Shown here piece after piece: positions 26,968 through 35,119 of a stretch of 64,000 nt of DNA (position 1 is the first letter of the stretch; each line of letters starts with the position of its first letter). The notes beneath the pieces were generated by a model. It ran no database searches, was not told the origin of the DNA, and saw nothing but the letters and a program-made list of their open reading frames with translations. The stretch comes from Streptomyces albireticuli (GTDB lineage Bacteria; Actinomycetota; Actinomycetes; Streptomycetales; Streptomycetaceae): assembly GCF_002192455.1 (NCBI RefSeq), contig NZ_CP021744.1, forward strand, positions 3,254,001 to 3,318,000, written 5' to 3'. Made by a program: the position numbers and the translations under genes.

Positions 26968-27447
26968 ATGACCGCTGCGTTTTTTCGGGGCAAGCGCCGC
27001 CGTGCCGCTGCCGCCGCCGGGGCCGTGACCTTCGGGCTCCTGGCTCTCTCCGCCTGCGACAAGCCGACGCCTCTGGCGACGGTGACCGTCGGCTCCACCA
27101 CGGTGACGGCCGAGGCCGCCTGCTACGACGAGGGCAAGGACCTCGACGAGAAGGCGATCAACGATTGCGTCAAGGACAAGACGCCGAAGACCATCAAGGT
27201 CAAGCACGGCGACAAGGTCCGCCTCGGCGTCGAGCCCGACATCGCCGACAAGGGCTGGGTCGCGCTGACCAGCGGTCCCATGGGCCCGGTCCAGCGGACC
27301 AACCAGCTGAAGCAGACCTACACCACGCTCAACGGCGACACCCTGTTCGTGAACCAGCAGGCTCAGCGCGTCGACGACTCCACCATCCTCACCGTCCTCA
27401 CCAAGGACGGCGTGTGGAACTTCAAGCTTGAGCTGGACAAGGGCTGA
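26968..27447 (+). CDS. Small lipoprotein of unknown function
   Basis: 159 residues. A basic N-terminus and hydrophobic core end in the lipobox LSAC (AVTFGLLALSACDK). The mature part is a beta-rich domain with two further Cys (EAACYDEG, INDCVKDK) and many Lys and Asp. It precedes mqnB by 31 nt and is likely co-transcribed with it; a direct role in menaquinone synthesis is not implied. Confidence 0.78.
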   Translation: MTAAFFRGKRRRAAAAAGAVTFGLLALSACDKPTPLATVTVGSTTVTAEAACYDEGKDLDEKAINDCVKDKTPKTIKVKHGDKVRLGVEPDIADKGWVALTSGPMGPVQRTNQLKQTYTTLNGDTLFVNQQAQRVDDSTILTVLTKDGVWNFKLELDKG

Positions 27448-27478
27448 CCGTCCCGCCTGCCGTAAGGACGCCCCGCTG

Positions 27479-28264
27479 ATGCGCGTACTCGTCGTCACCG
27501 CCGTAGCCGCCGAGCGCGACGCCGTCGTGCGCGGCGCGGCCGGCGACGCCTACGGCGACAGCGCCGCGGAGCCGCTGGAGATCCCCCTGCCGGGCTTCGC
27601 GCTGCTCCGCCCCGTCCCGGCCGCGCCGGAGGCGTTCCCGCCGGTCGTGGACGTGCTGGCGGCCGGTGTCGGGCCCGCCGCGGCGGCCGCGGGCGCGGCG
27701 ACCGCGCTGGTGGCGGCCGAGCTCGCCGGCAGCCCGTACGACCTGGTGGTCTCGGCGGGCATCGGCGGTGGCTTCGTGGGCGCCGGCCGTGGCGTCGAGG
27801 GCGCCCCGGTGGGCTCCCTCGTGGTGTCCGACGCGATCGTCGTGGCGGATCTGGGCGCCGAGACGCCCGAGGGCTTCGTCCCGGTCACCGGCCTGGGCTT
27901 CGGGACGGTGGCGCACCGGCCGCCGGAGCCGCTGGTGCGGGCCGTGGCCGAGGCCACCGGCGCGCGGCGGGGCACGGTGCTGACCGTGTCGACCGTGACC
28001 GGTTCCGCCGCGCGCGCGGCCGAGCTCGCCGCCGCGCACCCGGACGCGCTGGCCGAGGCCATGGAGGGCTTCGGGGTGGCCGAGGCCGCCGCGGCGCACG
28101 GGGTGCCCGCCCTGGAGCTGCGCGCCGTCTCCAACCCCGTCGGCCCCCGCGACCGCGCCGCCTGGCGGATCGGCGACGCGCTCACCGCGCTCACCGGCGC
28201 CTTCCGCGCCGTCTCCCCCGCACTCGCCGCGTACGCCGCGGAGAAAGCCGAGGCCGGAACATGA
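27479..28264 (+). CDS. mqnB: Futalosine hydrolase
   Basis: Removes hypoxanthine from futalosine to give dehypoxanthine futalosine in the alternative menaquinone pathway. 261 residues of the nucleoside-phosphorylase/MTAN fold: VVSAGIGGGF, TVSTVTGSAARA and DALAEAMEGFGVAEAAAAHG, where Glu and Met contact the nucleoside. ATG at 27479 (MRVLVVTAVAAERDAV) follows AAGGA. Its end overlaps mqnD by ATGA, and substrate order matches pathway order. Confidence 0.93.
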   Translation: MRVLVVTAVAAERDAVVRGAAGDAYGDSAAEPLEIPLPGFALLRPVPAAPEAFPPVVDVLAAGVGPAAAAAGAATALVAAELAGSPYDLVVSAGIGGGFVGAGRGVEGAPVGSLVVSDAIVVADLGAETPEGFVPVTGLGFGTVAHRPPEPLVRAVAEATGARRGTVLTVSTVTGSAARAAELAAAHPDALAEAMEGFGVAEAAAAHGVPALELRAVSNPVGPRDRAAWRIGDALTALTGAFRAVSPALAAYAAEKAEAGT

Positions 28265-29112
28265 GCGAGCCGCTGCGCATCGCGTATTCGCCGTGCCCGA
28301 ACGACACCTTCGTCTTCGAGGCGTGGGCGCACGGCCGGGTCCCGGGCGCGCCCGCCCTCGACGTGACCTTCGCGGACATCGACGTCACCAACGGGATGGC
28401 CGAGCGCGGCGAGTTCGACGTGCTCAAGGTGTCGTACGCGGTGCTGCCCTGGGTGCTGGAGGAGTACGCGCTGCTGCCGTGCGGTGGCGCGCTGGGCCGG
28501 GGCTGCGGCCCGCTGGTGCTGACCCGCGAGGCGGGTGACCCGGCGGAGCTGGCGGGGAGGACGGTGGCCGTGCCGAGCGAGCGCTCGACGGCGTACCTCC
28601 TCTTCCGGCTGTGGGCGGCGGCCGAGGTGCCGGGCGGGGTCGGCGAGGTGGTCGTCCTGCCGTTCCACGAGATCATGCCGGCGGTCCGGGACGGCAAGGT
28701 GGACGCCGGTCTGGTGATCCACGAGGCCCGTTTCACGTATCAGAACTACGGCCTGCACTGCCTGGCCGACATGGGGCAGCACTGGGAGTCCACCACCGGG
28801 CTGCCGATCCCGCTGGGCGCGATCATCGCGAAGCGCTCGCTGGGCGCGGAGCGGCTGCGGGAGCTGGCGGAGGCGGCCCGCACGTCCGTGCGGATGGCCT
28901 GGGACGATCCGCAGGCCTCGCGGTCGTACGTGCTGGAGCACGCGCAGGAGATGGACCCGGCGGTGGCGGACCAGCACATCGGGCTGTACGTCAACGAATT
29001 CACGGCCGGCCTCGGCGAGGCCGGCTACGCGGCGGTGCGCGGGCTGCTCACCCGCGCCGCGGCCGAAGGGCTCGTACCGCCCCTCGGCCCGGACGCGCTC
29101 GCTTTTCCCTGA
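28261..29112 (+). CDS. mqnD: 1,4-dihydroxy-6-naphthoate synthase
   Basis: Converts cyclic dehypoxanthine futalosine to 1,4-dihydroxy-6-naphthoate. 283 residues of a periplasmic-binding-like fold: SPCPNDTFVFEAW at the N-terminus, VPSERSTAYLLFRLW and GLVIHEARFTYQNYGL, where the His is the expected catalytic residue. Coupled to mqnB by a 4-nt overlap. The remaining pathway genes (mqnA, mqnC) are not in the window. Confidence 0.95.
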   Translation: MSEPLRIAYSPCPNDTFVFEAWAHGRVPGAPALDVTFADIDVTNGMAERGEFDVLKVSYAVLPWVLEEYALLPCGGALGRGCGPLVLTREAGDPAELAGRTVAVPSERSTAYLLFRLWAAAEVPGGVGEVVVLPFHEIMPAVRDGKVDAGLVIHEARFTYQNYGLHCLADMGQHWESTTGLPIPLGAIIAKRSLGAERLRELAEAARTSVRMAWDDPQASRSYVLEHAQEMDPAVADQHIGLYVNEFTAGLGEAGYAAVRGLLTRAAAEGLVPPLGPDALAFP

Positions 29113-29139
29113 GCCGTCGGACGTCGGGTCCCTGACCCG

Positions 29140-29523
29140 TCAGACGTCGAGCTGGTCGGCGACCGCGCGGAGCATGCCGGCGATCTTGGAGCCGTGGGCC
29201 TTGTCGGGGTAGCGGCCGCGCTCCAGCTGCTGGGTGACGTTCTCCAGGAGCGTGGTGAGGTCCTGGACGATCGACGCCAGCTCGTCGGGCTTGCGGCGCT
29301 GGGCCGCGGCGACCGACGGGGCGGGTTCGAGCAGCGTCACCGTCAGTGCCTGGTCCCCGCGCTGGCCGGCCACGACGCCGAACTCGACGCGCTGGCCGGG
29401 CTTGAGGGCGTCGACCCCGTCCGGGAGCACCGAGGAGTGCACGAAGACGTCTCCGCCGTCGTCGCGGGAGAGAAAGCCGAAGCCCTTCTCACTGTTGAAC
29501 CACTTGACCTTGCCGGTAGGCAC
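29140..29523 (-). CDS. Cold-shock-domain protein with C-terminal extension
   Basis: 127 residues. Residues 1-65 form a cold-shock domain with RNP1 KGFGFLS and RNP2 VFVHSS motifs that bind single-stranded nucleic acid. The remaining 60 residues are a helical extension (DELASIVQDLTTLLENVTQQLERGRYP) absent from the short 67-residue type also found in this window. GTG at 29523 gives PTGKVKWFNSEKG. It is convergent with mqnD; an imperfect inverted repeat (GACGTC/ACCCG elements, about 29119-29150) lies between their stops. Confidence 0.88.
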   Translation of the reverse strand: MPTGKVKWFNSEKGFGFLSRDDGGDVFVHSSVLPDGVDALKPGQRVEFGVVAGQRGDQALTVTLLEPAPSVAAAQRRKPDELASIVQDLTTLLENVTQQLERGRYPDKAHGSKIAGMLRAVADQLDV

Positions 29524-29721
29524 GTCTGTCCTCGTCCTCGTGTCTCGTCGGAAATACGGAAAACGTCTGCAATCAACGGAAAAACAGCTCTTGATAGCAC
29601 TACAGCGGGTCGCAAGACCCGCTCCCCCCAAGGCTAATGGTCCCGGGCCCGCTGACAAGACGTCCTCGTCCGTGCGGCGATGGGGCCTTCACGCCGACGC
29701 CTTGGGATCTACCCTGGTCAG

Positions 29722-29982
29722 GTGAGTAGCGAAACTCCCCACGACGGGGATCTCCTGGTACGCATCGGCGCCATCGTCTTCCTCGTCGGCGCGGTGGCCA
29801 CCCTGGCGACGGTCGCCCCGCTGTTCCTGGGCGCCGATCCGCTGCCGTCCGCAGCGTACTTCGTCTGCATGCTGATGGGGGCGGGTTTCCTGATCGCGGG
29901 TGCCGGGGTGCTGCGGTCGATCGCCGCGCAGCGCCGTCAGGCCAGGGAGTCGGTGACCGCGCCGACCGTCTCCGCGCGGTAG
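29722..29982 (+). CDS. Small two-helix membrane protein
   Basis: 86 residues starting MSSETPHDGDLL, with hydrophobic helices IGAIVFLVGAVATLATVAPLF and AAYFVCMLMGAGFLIAGAGVL. Not recognised beyond actinobacterial hypothetical proteins. The GTG at 29722 follows the -10-like TACCCT by only 5 nt, implying a leaderless transcript. Its 3' end overlaps the HAD gene by 46 nt on the opposite strand. Confidence 0.65.
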   Translation: MSSETPHDGDLLVRIGAIVFLVGAVATLATVAPLFLGADPLPSAAYFVCMLMGAGFLIAGAGVLRSIAAQRRQARESVTAPTVSAR

Positions 29983-30596
29983 CCGCGCAGCCAGCCGGGG
30001 AAGGCCGTGAGGTCGTCGAGGACCACGTCCGCGCCGGCCGCGCGCAGTTCGTCCGCGTCGCACGGCCCGGTGGCCACCGCTACCGACAGCGCACCCGCCT
30101 TACGCGCGCCGCGCACGTCCCCCGTGTGGTCCCCGACGTAGACGGTCGCGTCGTGCTCGCGCAGCGCCACCGCCTTGCCCTCCGCCCACAGGTCGCCCAC
30201 GAGCGCGTCGGCGTCGAGGCCGAGGTGGTCCAGGTGGAGCCGGGCGTTGCGCTCGTACTTCGCGGTGACGACGACGGAGCGCCCGCCGAGCTCCCGCACC
30301 GCCGCGAGGGCCTCCCGCGCGCCCCGCATGGCGGGCGAGGTGTGGATGCCGAGCGTGGGGTAGACCGAGCGGTAGAGCTCCATGGCCTCGGCGACGCCGT
30401 CCGCGGGGAACCAGTTGGCCAGCTCCTGCTCCAGCGGCGGGCCCAGCCGGGCGCACACCAGGTCGACGTCGATGTACGTCCCGGTGGTGGCGACGAGCGA
30501 CTCGTAGGAGGCCCTGATGCCGGGAACGGAATCGATCAGGGTCAGATCGAGATCGAAGCCGACCGTGAACCGGGGTGCGCGCGCGAGCGGGGTCAT
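29937..30596 (-). CDS. HAD-family hydrolase (phosphoglycolate-phosphatase-like)
   Basis: 219 residues. Motif I is GFDLDLTLIDS with the nucleophilic Asp, motif II is VVTAKYER, and motif IV is YVGDHTGDVRGA. A helical cap lies between I and II. Substrate unknown. ATG at 30596 is preferred; a GTG two codons upstream is equally possible. Confidence 0.85.
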   Translation of the reverse strand: MTPLARAPRFTVGFDLDLTLIDSVPGIRASYESLVATTGTYIDVDLVCARLGPPLEQELANWFPADGVAEAMELYRSVYPTLGIHTSPAMRGAREALAAVRELGGRSVVVTAKYERNARLHLDHLGLDADALVGDLWAEGKAVALREHDATVYVGDHTGDVRGARKAGALSVAVATGPCDADELRAAGADVVLDDLTAFPGWLRGYRAETVGAVTDSLA

Positions 30597-30690
30597 GCCC
30601 ACATTCTGCCGTGAGGGCCCGCCCGTAGACTGAGCCCCACCTCACCCCCGAGCTCCGTGACCCACCCCCGCACAGCCCGAAGTGGAAGCG

Positions 30691-31725
30691 ATGTCAGCCG
30701 CCGTCCCGATCAGCACACCCGGATCGCCTCTGGTCCGGCGCCGCATCGGCTGGACGGTGGCCGCGGCCGTCGCCCTGCTGGTCGCGGTGGTCCTCAGCCT
30801 CGCGGTAGGGGCCCGGCCGGTCGCCCCCGGCCAGGTGCTCGACGCCCTCCTGCATGACGATCAGAGCCGGGACGCCCTGGTCGTGCGTGACATGCGGCTG
30901 CCGCGCACCCTCATCGGCCTGATGGTCGGCGCCGCCCTCGGCCTGGCCGGCACGGTCCTCCAGGGCCTCACCCGCAACCCCATCGGCGACCCCGGCATCC
31001 TCGGCATCAGCCAGGGTGCCTCGCTGGGCGTCGTCGCGGCGATCACACTGGCCGGGGTGCAGACCCTGACGGGCTTCGTGTGGTGGGCGTTCGCGGGCGC
31101 CGCGCTGGCGTCCGTCGCCGTCTACGCGATCGCCTCGCGCGGCCGGGGCGGCGCCTCGCCGGTGAAGCTGGCGCTGGCCGGTGCCGCGGTCAACGCGCTG
31201 ATCGTCGCCGTCGTGCACGCCGTCCTCGCCACCCATGCCGCGGTCCTGGACCGGTTCCGCTTCTGGCAGGTCGGCTCGCTGTCCGGCGGCGAGCACGTCC
31301 TCGCCGCCCAGATCTGGCCGTTCCTGCTGGTCGGCGCCGTGATGGTGGCGTCCGTGGCACGCGGTCTGGACGCGCTGGCGCTCGGCGAGGACGTCGCCAA
31401 GGGCCTCGGGCAGAACATCGCGGCCGTACGGATCGTCGGCGGCCTCGGCGCCACCGTCCTCACCGGCATCGGCGTCGCCGCCGCGGGCCCGATCGCCTTC
31501 ATCGGCCTCGCCGTGCCGCACATCGCCCGCGCCCTGATCGGCGGCGACCACCGCTGGCTGCTGCCGATGACGGCGCTCCTCGGCCCGGTCGTCCTGCTGC
31601 TCGCCGACACCGCGGGCCGGGTGATCTTCCCGCCGGGCGAGGTGCCGTCCGGGGTGATGACGGCCCTGATCGGCGTCCCCTTCCTCATCGCCCTGGTCCG
31701 CCGCCGCAAGGCGGTGGCCGCGTGA
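30691..31725 (+). CDS. FecCD-type siderophore ABC permease 1
   Basis: 344 residues, about ten membrane helices. It has [45 protein letters not shown], the family hallmark, and [24 protein letters not shown], the ATPase-coupling loop. With the next two genes it forms an Fe(III)-siderophore or related importer. ATG at 30691 is used; GTG at 30682 is an alternative. Overlaps the second permease by GTGA. Confidence 0.92.
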   Translation: MSAAVPISTPGSPLVRRRIGWTVAAAVALLVAVVLSLAVGARPVAPGQVLDALLHDDQSRDALVVRDMRLPRTLIGLMVGAALGLAGTVLQGLTRNPIGDPGILGISQGASLGVVAAITLAGVQTLTGFVWWAFAGAALASVAVYAIASRGRGGASPVKLALAGAAVNALIVAVVHAVLATHAAVLDRFRFWQVGSLSGGEHVLAAQIWPFLLVGAVMVASVARGLDALALGEDVAKGLGQNIAAVRIVGGLGATVLTGIGVAAAGPIAFIGLAVPHIARALIGGDHRWLLPMTALLGPVVLLLADTAGRVIFPPGEVPSGVMTALIGVPFLIALVRRRKAVAA

Positions 31726-32789
31726 GCACCACCCTGAGCTCCCGGCCGGGCGTCCGCCCCGCCGGCTACGCCCTCGTCCGGGCCGGACGCGGCTCCTTCC
31801 TCGTGCACCGGCGGGCCACCGCCACGGCGCTCGTCCTGACCCTCCTGCTCGCGGCCGCCTGCCTGGCGTACCTGTGCGTCGGCAAGTCGTTCGTCGCGCC
31901 CGGCGAGGCCCTGAAGGCCGTGTTCGGACAGCCCACCGACGCCGAGCTGGTCGTCGGGACCCTGCGGCTGCCCCGGATGACGGTGGGGCTGCTGGTGGGC
32001 GCCGCGTTCGGGGTGGCCGGCGCGCTGATCCAGACCGTCGCCCGCAACCCGCTGGCCAGCCCCGACATCATCGGTGTGAGCCAGGGCGCGAGCGCCCTGA
32101 CGGTCGGCGCGCTGACCTTCGGCGTCACCTCGTACGCCGTCCTCCCCTACGTGTCCGTCCTCGGCGGGCTCCTCGCGGCCGTCCTCGTCTACGCCTTCGC
32201 CTGGCGCGGCGGCCTGCACGCGACCCGCTTCGTCCTCATCGGCATCGGCTTCGCCGTCGCGCTGCGCTCCCTCTCCCACCTGTTCATGACCAAGGGCGAC
32301 TACCTGGTCGCCCAGCAGGCCCAGGTGTGGATGACCGGCTCGCTCAACGGCCGCGGCTGGGCCGAGGCGACCCCGCTGGCCTGGACGCTGCTCGCCCTGC
32401 TGCCCTTCATCGGCTGGGCGGCGCGGGCGCAGCGCACGGTGTCCATGGACGACGACACGGCGACGGCGCTCGGCGTGCGGCTGAACCGGGCCCGGCTCGG
32501 GCTCGCGCTGCTCGGCGTGCTGCTGGCCTCCGTCGCCACGGGCGCGGCCGGCCCGGTCGACTTCGTGGCGCTGCTCGCGCCCCAGCTGGCCCGCCGGGTG
32601 ACCCGCACCGCGCAGATCCCGCTGCTGTGCTCGGCCCTGACGGGCGCGCTCGTCGTCGTCCTCGCGGACCTGCTGGGCCGCAAGCTGTTCGAACCCACCG
32701 AACTCCCCGTCGGCGTGCTCACCGCCGCCGTCGGCGCCCCGTATCTCATCTGGCTCATCATCAGGGGCCGTACCGGAGGAAGAGCGTGA
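31722..32789 (+). CDS. FecCD-type siderophore ABC permease 2
   Basis: 355 residues, paralogous to permease 1: [43 protein letters not shown] and [21 protein letters not shown]. Two different permeases form the FepD/FepG type heterodimer in the membrane. Both neighbours are joined by 4-nt overlaps, so subunits are made in fixed proportion. Confidence 0.92.
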   Translation: MSTTLSSRPGVRPAGYALVRAGRGSFLVHRRATATALVLTLLLAAACLAYLCVGKSFVAPGEALKAVFGQPTDAELVVGTLRLPRMTVGLLVGAAFGVAGALIQTVARNPLASPDIIGVSQGASALTVGALTFGVTSYAVLPYVSVLGGLLAAVLVYAFAWRGGLHATRFVLIGIGFAVALRSLSHLFMTKGDYLVAQQAQVWMTGSLNGRGWAEATPLAWTLLALLPFIGWAARAQRTVSMDDDTATALGVRLNRARLGLALLGVLLASVATGAAGPVDFVALLAPQLARRVTRTAQIPLLCSALTGALVVVLADLLGRKLFEPTELPVGVLTAAVGAPYLIWLIIRGRTGGRA

Positions 32790-33634
32790 CCGAGCGGACG
32801 AACCCCCGGCTCACCGCCCGCGACCTGACGCTCGCCTACGAGGAGCGCGTGGTCGTGGACGGCCTCGACGTGGACATCCCCGACGGGAAGGTCACGGTCG
32901 TCGTCGGCCCCAACGCGTGCGGCAAGTCGACGCTGCTGCGGGCCCTCGGCCGGCTCCTGAAGCCGCAGCGCGGCGCGGTGTTCCTGGACGGCAACGAGCT
33001 GGCCCGCATCCCCACCCGGGACATCGCCCGCTCGCTGGGCCTGCTGCCGCAGACGCCCGTCGCGCCCGAGGCCATCACCGTCGCGGACCTGGTCGCCCGC
33101 GGCCGGCAGCCGCACCAGCGCTGGTGGCAGCAGTGGTCGGACGAGGACGAGCGCGCCGTCACGGACGCGATGGAGCGCACGGACACGGCGGCCCTCGCCG
33201 AGCGGGCCGTGGACGAGCTCTCGGGCGGCCAGCGGCAGCGCGTGTGGATCGCGATGGCCCTGGCGCAGGAGACGGACCTGCTGCTCCTGGACGAGCCGAC
33301 CACATACCTGGACATATCCCACCAGGTGGAGGTCCTGGACCTGTGCCGCCGCCTCAACCACGAGCGCGGCCGGACGGTCGTGGCCGTCCTGCACGACCTC
33401 AACCAGGCGGCGCGCTACGCCGACCACCTGGTCGCGATGAAGGCGGGCCGCATCGTGGCGCAGGGCGCCCCGTCGGAGGTGGTGACGGCGGAGCTGGTGC
33501 GCGAGGTCTTCGGCCTGGAGTCGGTGGTCGTCCCGGACCCGGTGACGGGCGGGCCGCTGGTGGTGCCGGGGATGCCGTGGGCGATGCCGGAGGGGACGGC
33601 GGAGCCGGTGGGGGCGGAGAGCGTCGGGGGCTGA
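32786..33634 (+). CDS. Siderophore ABC transporter ATPase (FepC-like)
   Basis: 282 residues. Walker A is GPNACGKST near residues 38-46, the signature [17 protein letters not shown] and Walker [14 protein letters not shown], followed by the H-loop VLHDLNQ. GTG at 32786 follows GGAGGA and overlaps the permease stop. A 30-residue Pro/Gly/Val tail extends past the usual end. No substrate-binding lipoprotein is present next to the operon, so the binding protein must be encoded elsewhere. Confidence 0.93.
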   Translation: MTERTNPRLTARDLTLAYEERVVVDGLDVDIPDGKVTVVVGPNACGKSTLLRALGRLLKPQRGAVFLDGNELARIPTRDIARSLGLLPQTPVAPEAITVADLVARGRQPHQRWWQQWSDEDERAVTDAMERTDTAALAERAVDELSGGQRQRVWIAMALAQETDLLLLDEPTTYLDISHQVEVLDLCRRLNHERGRTVVAVLHDLNQAARYADHLVAMKAGRIVAQGAPSEVVTAELVREVFGLESVVVPDPVTGGPLVVPGMPWAMPEGTAEPVGAESVGG

Positions 33635-33769
33635 GGGGCCGGCGGCGCGCTCGTCATCCCGTACGGCGCCGCAACCGGCCGCGCGGCCGTCACGCGGCCA
33701 CGTCCCGTGCGGGCCGGATCAGCGGGGCGGCCATCCGTGCCACGTCAGCCGGGCTGGACTTCGCCCCTG

Positions 33770-33900
33770 TCCGAGGCCGGCTTTCCTGCCCGGTTCCAGG
33801 CGACGACTCAGCCCGTCCGGGGGCGCCTCCCAGCGGTAGCCGGGGGAACTTGAGGCCCGGTTACGGGAAGGGGCGGGCAGGGGAAAGGCCCGCCGGGCCG
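33770..33900. repeat. Dispersed intergenic palindromic repeat, copy 5 (degenerate)
   Basis: Between the ATPase and the convergent membrane protein. It retains CAGCCCGTCCGGGGGC, the TAGCCGGGGGAACTTGAGGC arm and CGGGAAGGGGCGGGCAGGGG, but the left half is largely lost. Confidence 0.6.
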
Positions 33901-33914
33901 TACGGCATGCCCGG

Positions 33915-34814
33915 TCAGCCGGGGCGCCGGGCCCGCCACGTCACATAGAGGGCCGAGGCCACGGCGGCGACGCGGATGACCCAGGGCCAGGTGTCGGCCA
34001 GGGCCGGGCCCAGCCCGCCCGACGGGACGGGCTCGCCCCAGCGGCCCTCGGTGCGCCCCCACAGCCAGACCACGCCGGCGGCGACGGTCAGGCCCGGCAG
34101 GACCACGACCGCCCACTGCGACTCGGTGTGGGAGAGCTTGCGGGTGAGGTAGGCCAGGCCCCAGCCGACGGCGAGCACGATCCAGTTGCCCAGCGCGGCG
34201 CCGACGAGCAGCAACAGGGCGACGATCAGGAGCAGCGGCGGGACGGGGGCGCCGTCGGGGCGGCGCAGCAGACTGAGCCGGCGCGGCCCGTCCTCCTCGG
34301 CTTCCTCGGCCACCTCGTCCTCCTCACCCCGCCCGCCCGGGTCGCCCGGCGGGGCGTCGTGCGGTGGCGGCTTCAGTATCTCGGGGACCTCGATGCCGCC
34401 GGTGAAACCGTGCATCGGCGCGGACGCGCCGCCCGGGAACGGGCCGGGCTCGACCCGCCACCAGTCCGGCGCACCGGCGGCCGGCCCCGTCCCGTCCGCC
34501 GCGGGAAAGTATTGCGGCGCGGGGGCCGCGGCGCGGGCGGCCTCGCCCTCCCGGCGCGGCGCGGGCACCTTGCCGCTGTCGCTCCCGGCGGCCCCGGCCC
34601 CGGCCACGGCCTCGTCCGGGCTGCCGAGGTCGGCGAGAATACGCTGCACGGCGTTCGGCGTGTCGGCGCCCTCGGAGGAGCGGCGGCGTTCGATCTCCGT
34701 ACGCAGCCGCGAGACGAGCCGCATCCGGTCGCCGGAGGTGAGCGACTGCCGCTGGGCGATGTCGCCGACCCGGCTCAGATAGTCGTAAACAAGCTGATCG
34801 CTCTCGATCCCCAC
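33915..34814 (-). CDS. Membrane protein with HAAS-like N-terminal domain
   Basis: 299 residues. Residues 1-70 (DQLVYDYLSRVGDIAQRQS, RLVSRLRTEIERRR, LADLGSPDEAVA) resemble the cytoplasmic HAAS/DUF1700 domain that accompanies PadR-type regulators. A long Pro/Gly/Ala linker follows, then four hydrophobic helices (LLLIVALLLLVGAALGNWIVLAVGWGL, VVVLPGLTVAAGVVWLW and a terminal one). No PadR gene is adjacent. Function unknown. Confidence 0.65.
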   Translation of the reverse strand: MGIESDQLVYDYLSRVGDIAQRQSLTSGDRMRLVSRLRTEIERRRSSEGADTPNAVQRILADLGSPDEAVAGAGAAGSDSGKVPAPRREGEAARAAAPAPQYFPAADGTGPAAGAPDWWRVEPGPFPGGASAPMHGFTGGIEVPEILKPPPHDAPPGDPGGRGEEDEVAEEAEEDGPRRLSLLRRPDGAPVPPLLLIVALLLLVGAALGNWIVLAVGWGLAYLTRKLSHTESQWAVVVLPGLTVAAGVVWLWGRTEGRWGEPVPSGGLGPALADTWPWVIRVAAVASALYVTWRARRPG

Positions 34815-35119
34815 CGAAACCCCTCAGACCACCAGCCGCGTTCCTGCCCCGAAGGTACCGCTTCGCCACGGGGCCGACGGAGGGAATCCCGGACGTTCAC
34901 CGGCCTGGCGGGCAGGTCCCGTGGGCTACCGGGCGGCGCCCGCCCATCCCGGGAACGCACCACTTCCTCCTCCCCCCACCCACCCACGGGAGGGGCCGGG
35001 CAGGCCCGGCCCCGCACAGGTGAACGCCCCGCGCAGCGGCATCACCAAGGAACAGCACCGCGACGGCGCCGCACGGACAACAGCCCAGTACAGCGCAGCG
35101 ACCCGGTACCGTAAGCAGA
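34815..35119. other. Divergent promoter region with short GC-rich repeat remnants
   Basis: No gene seen. It separates the minus-strand membrane protein from the plus-strand helicase-associated gene. CCCCACCCACCCACGGGAGG and GCCCCGCGCAGCGGCAT in its right half match elements of the repeat at 42421-42841. Confidence 0.5.

Noticed and set aside
29119..29150. Terminator between mqnD and the cold-shock gene
   Set aside because: Inverted repeat elements exist but pairing is interrupted; kept as a note in the cold-shock entry, not as a feature.
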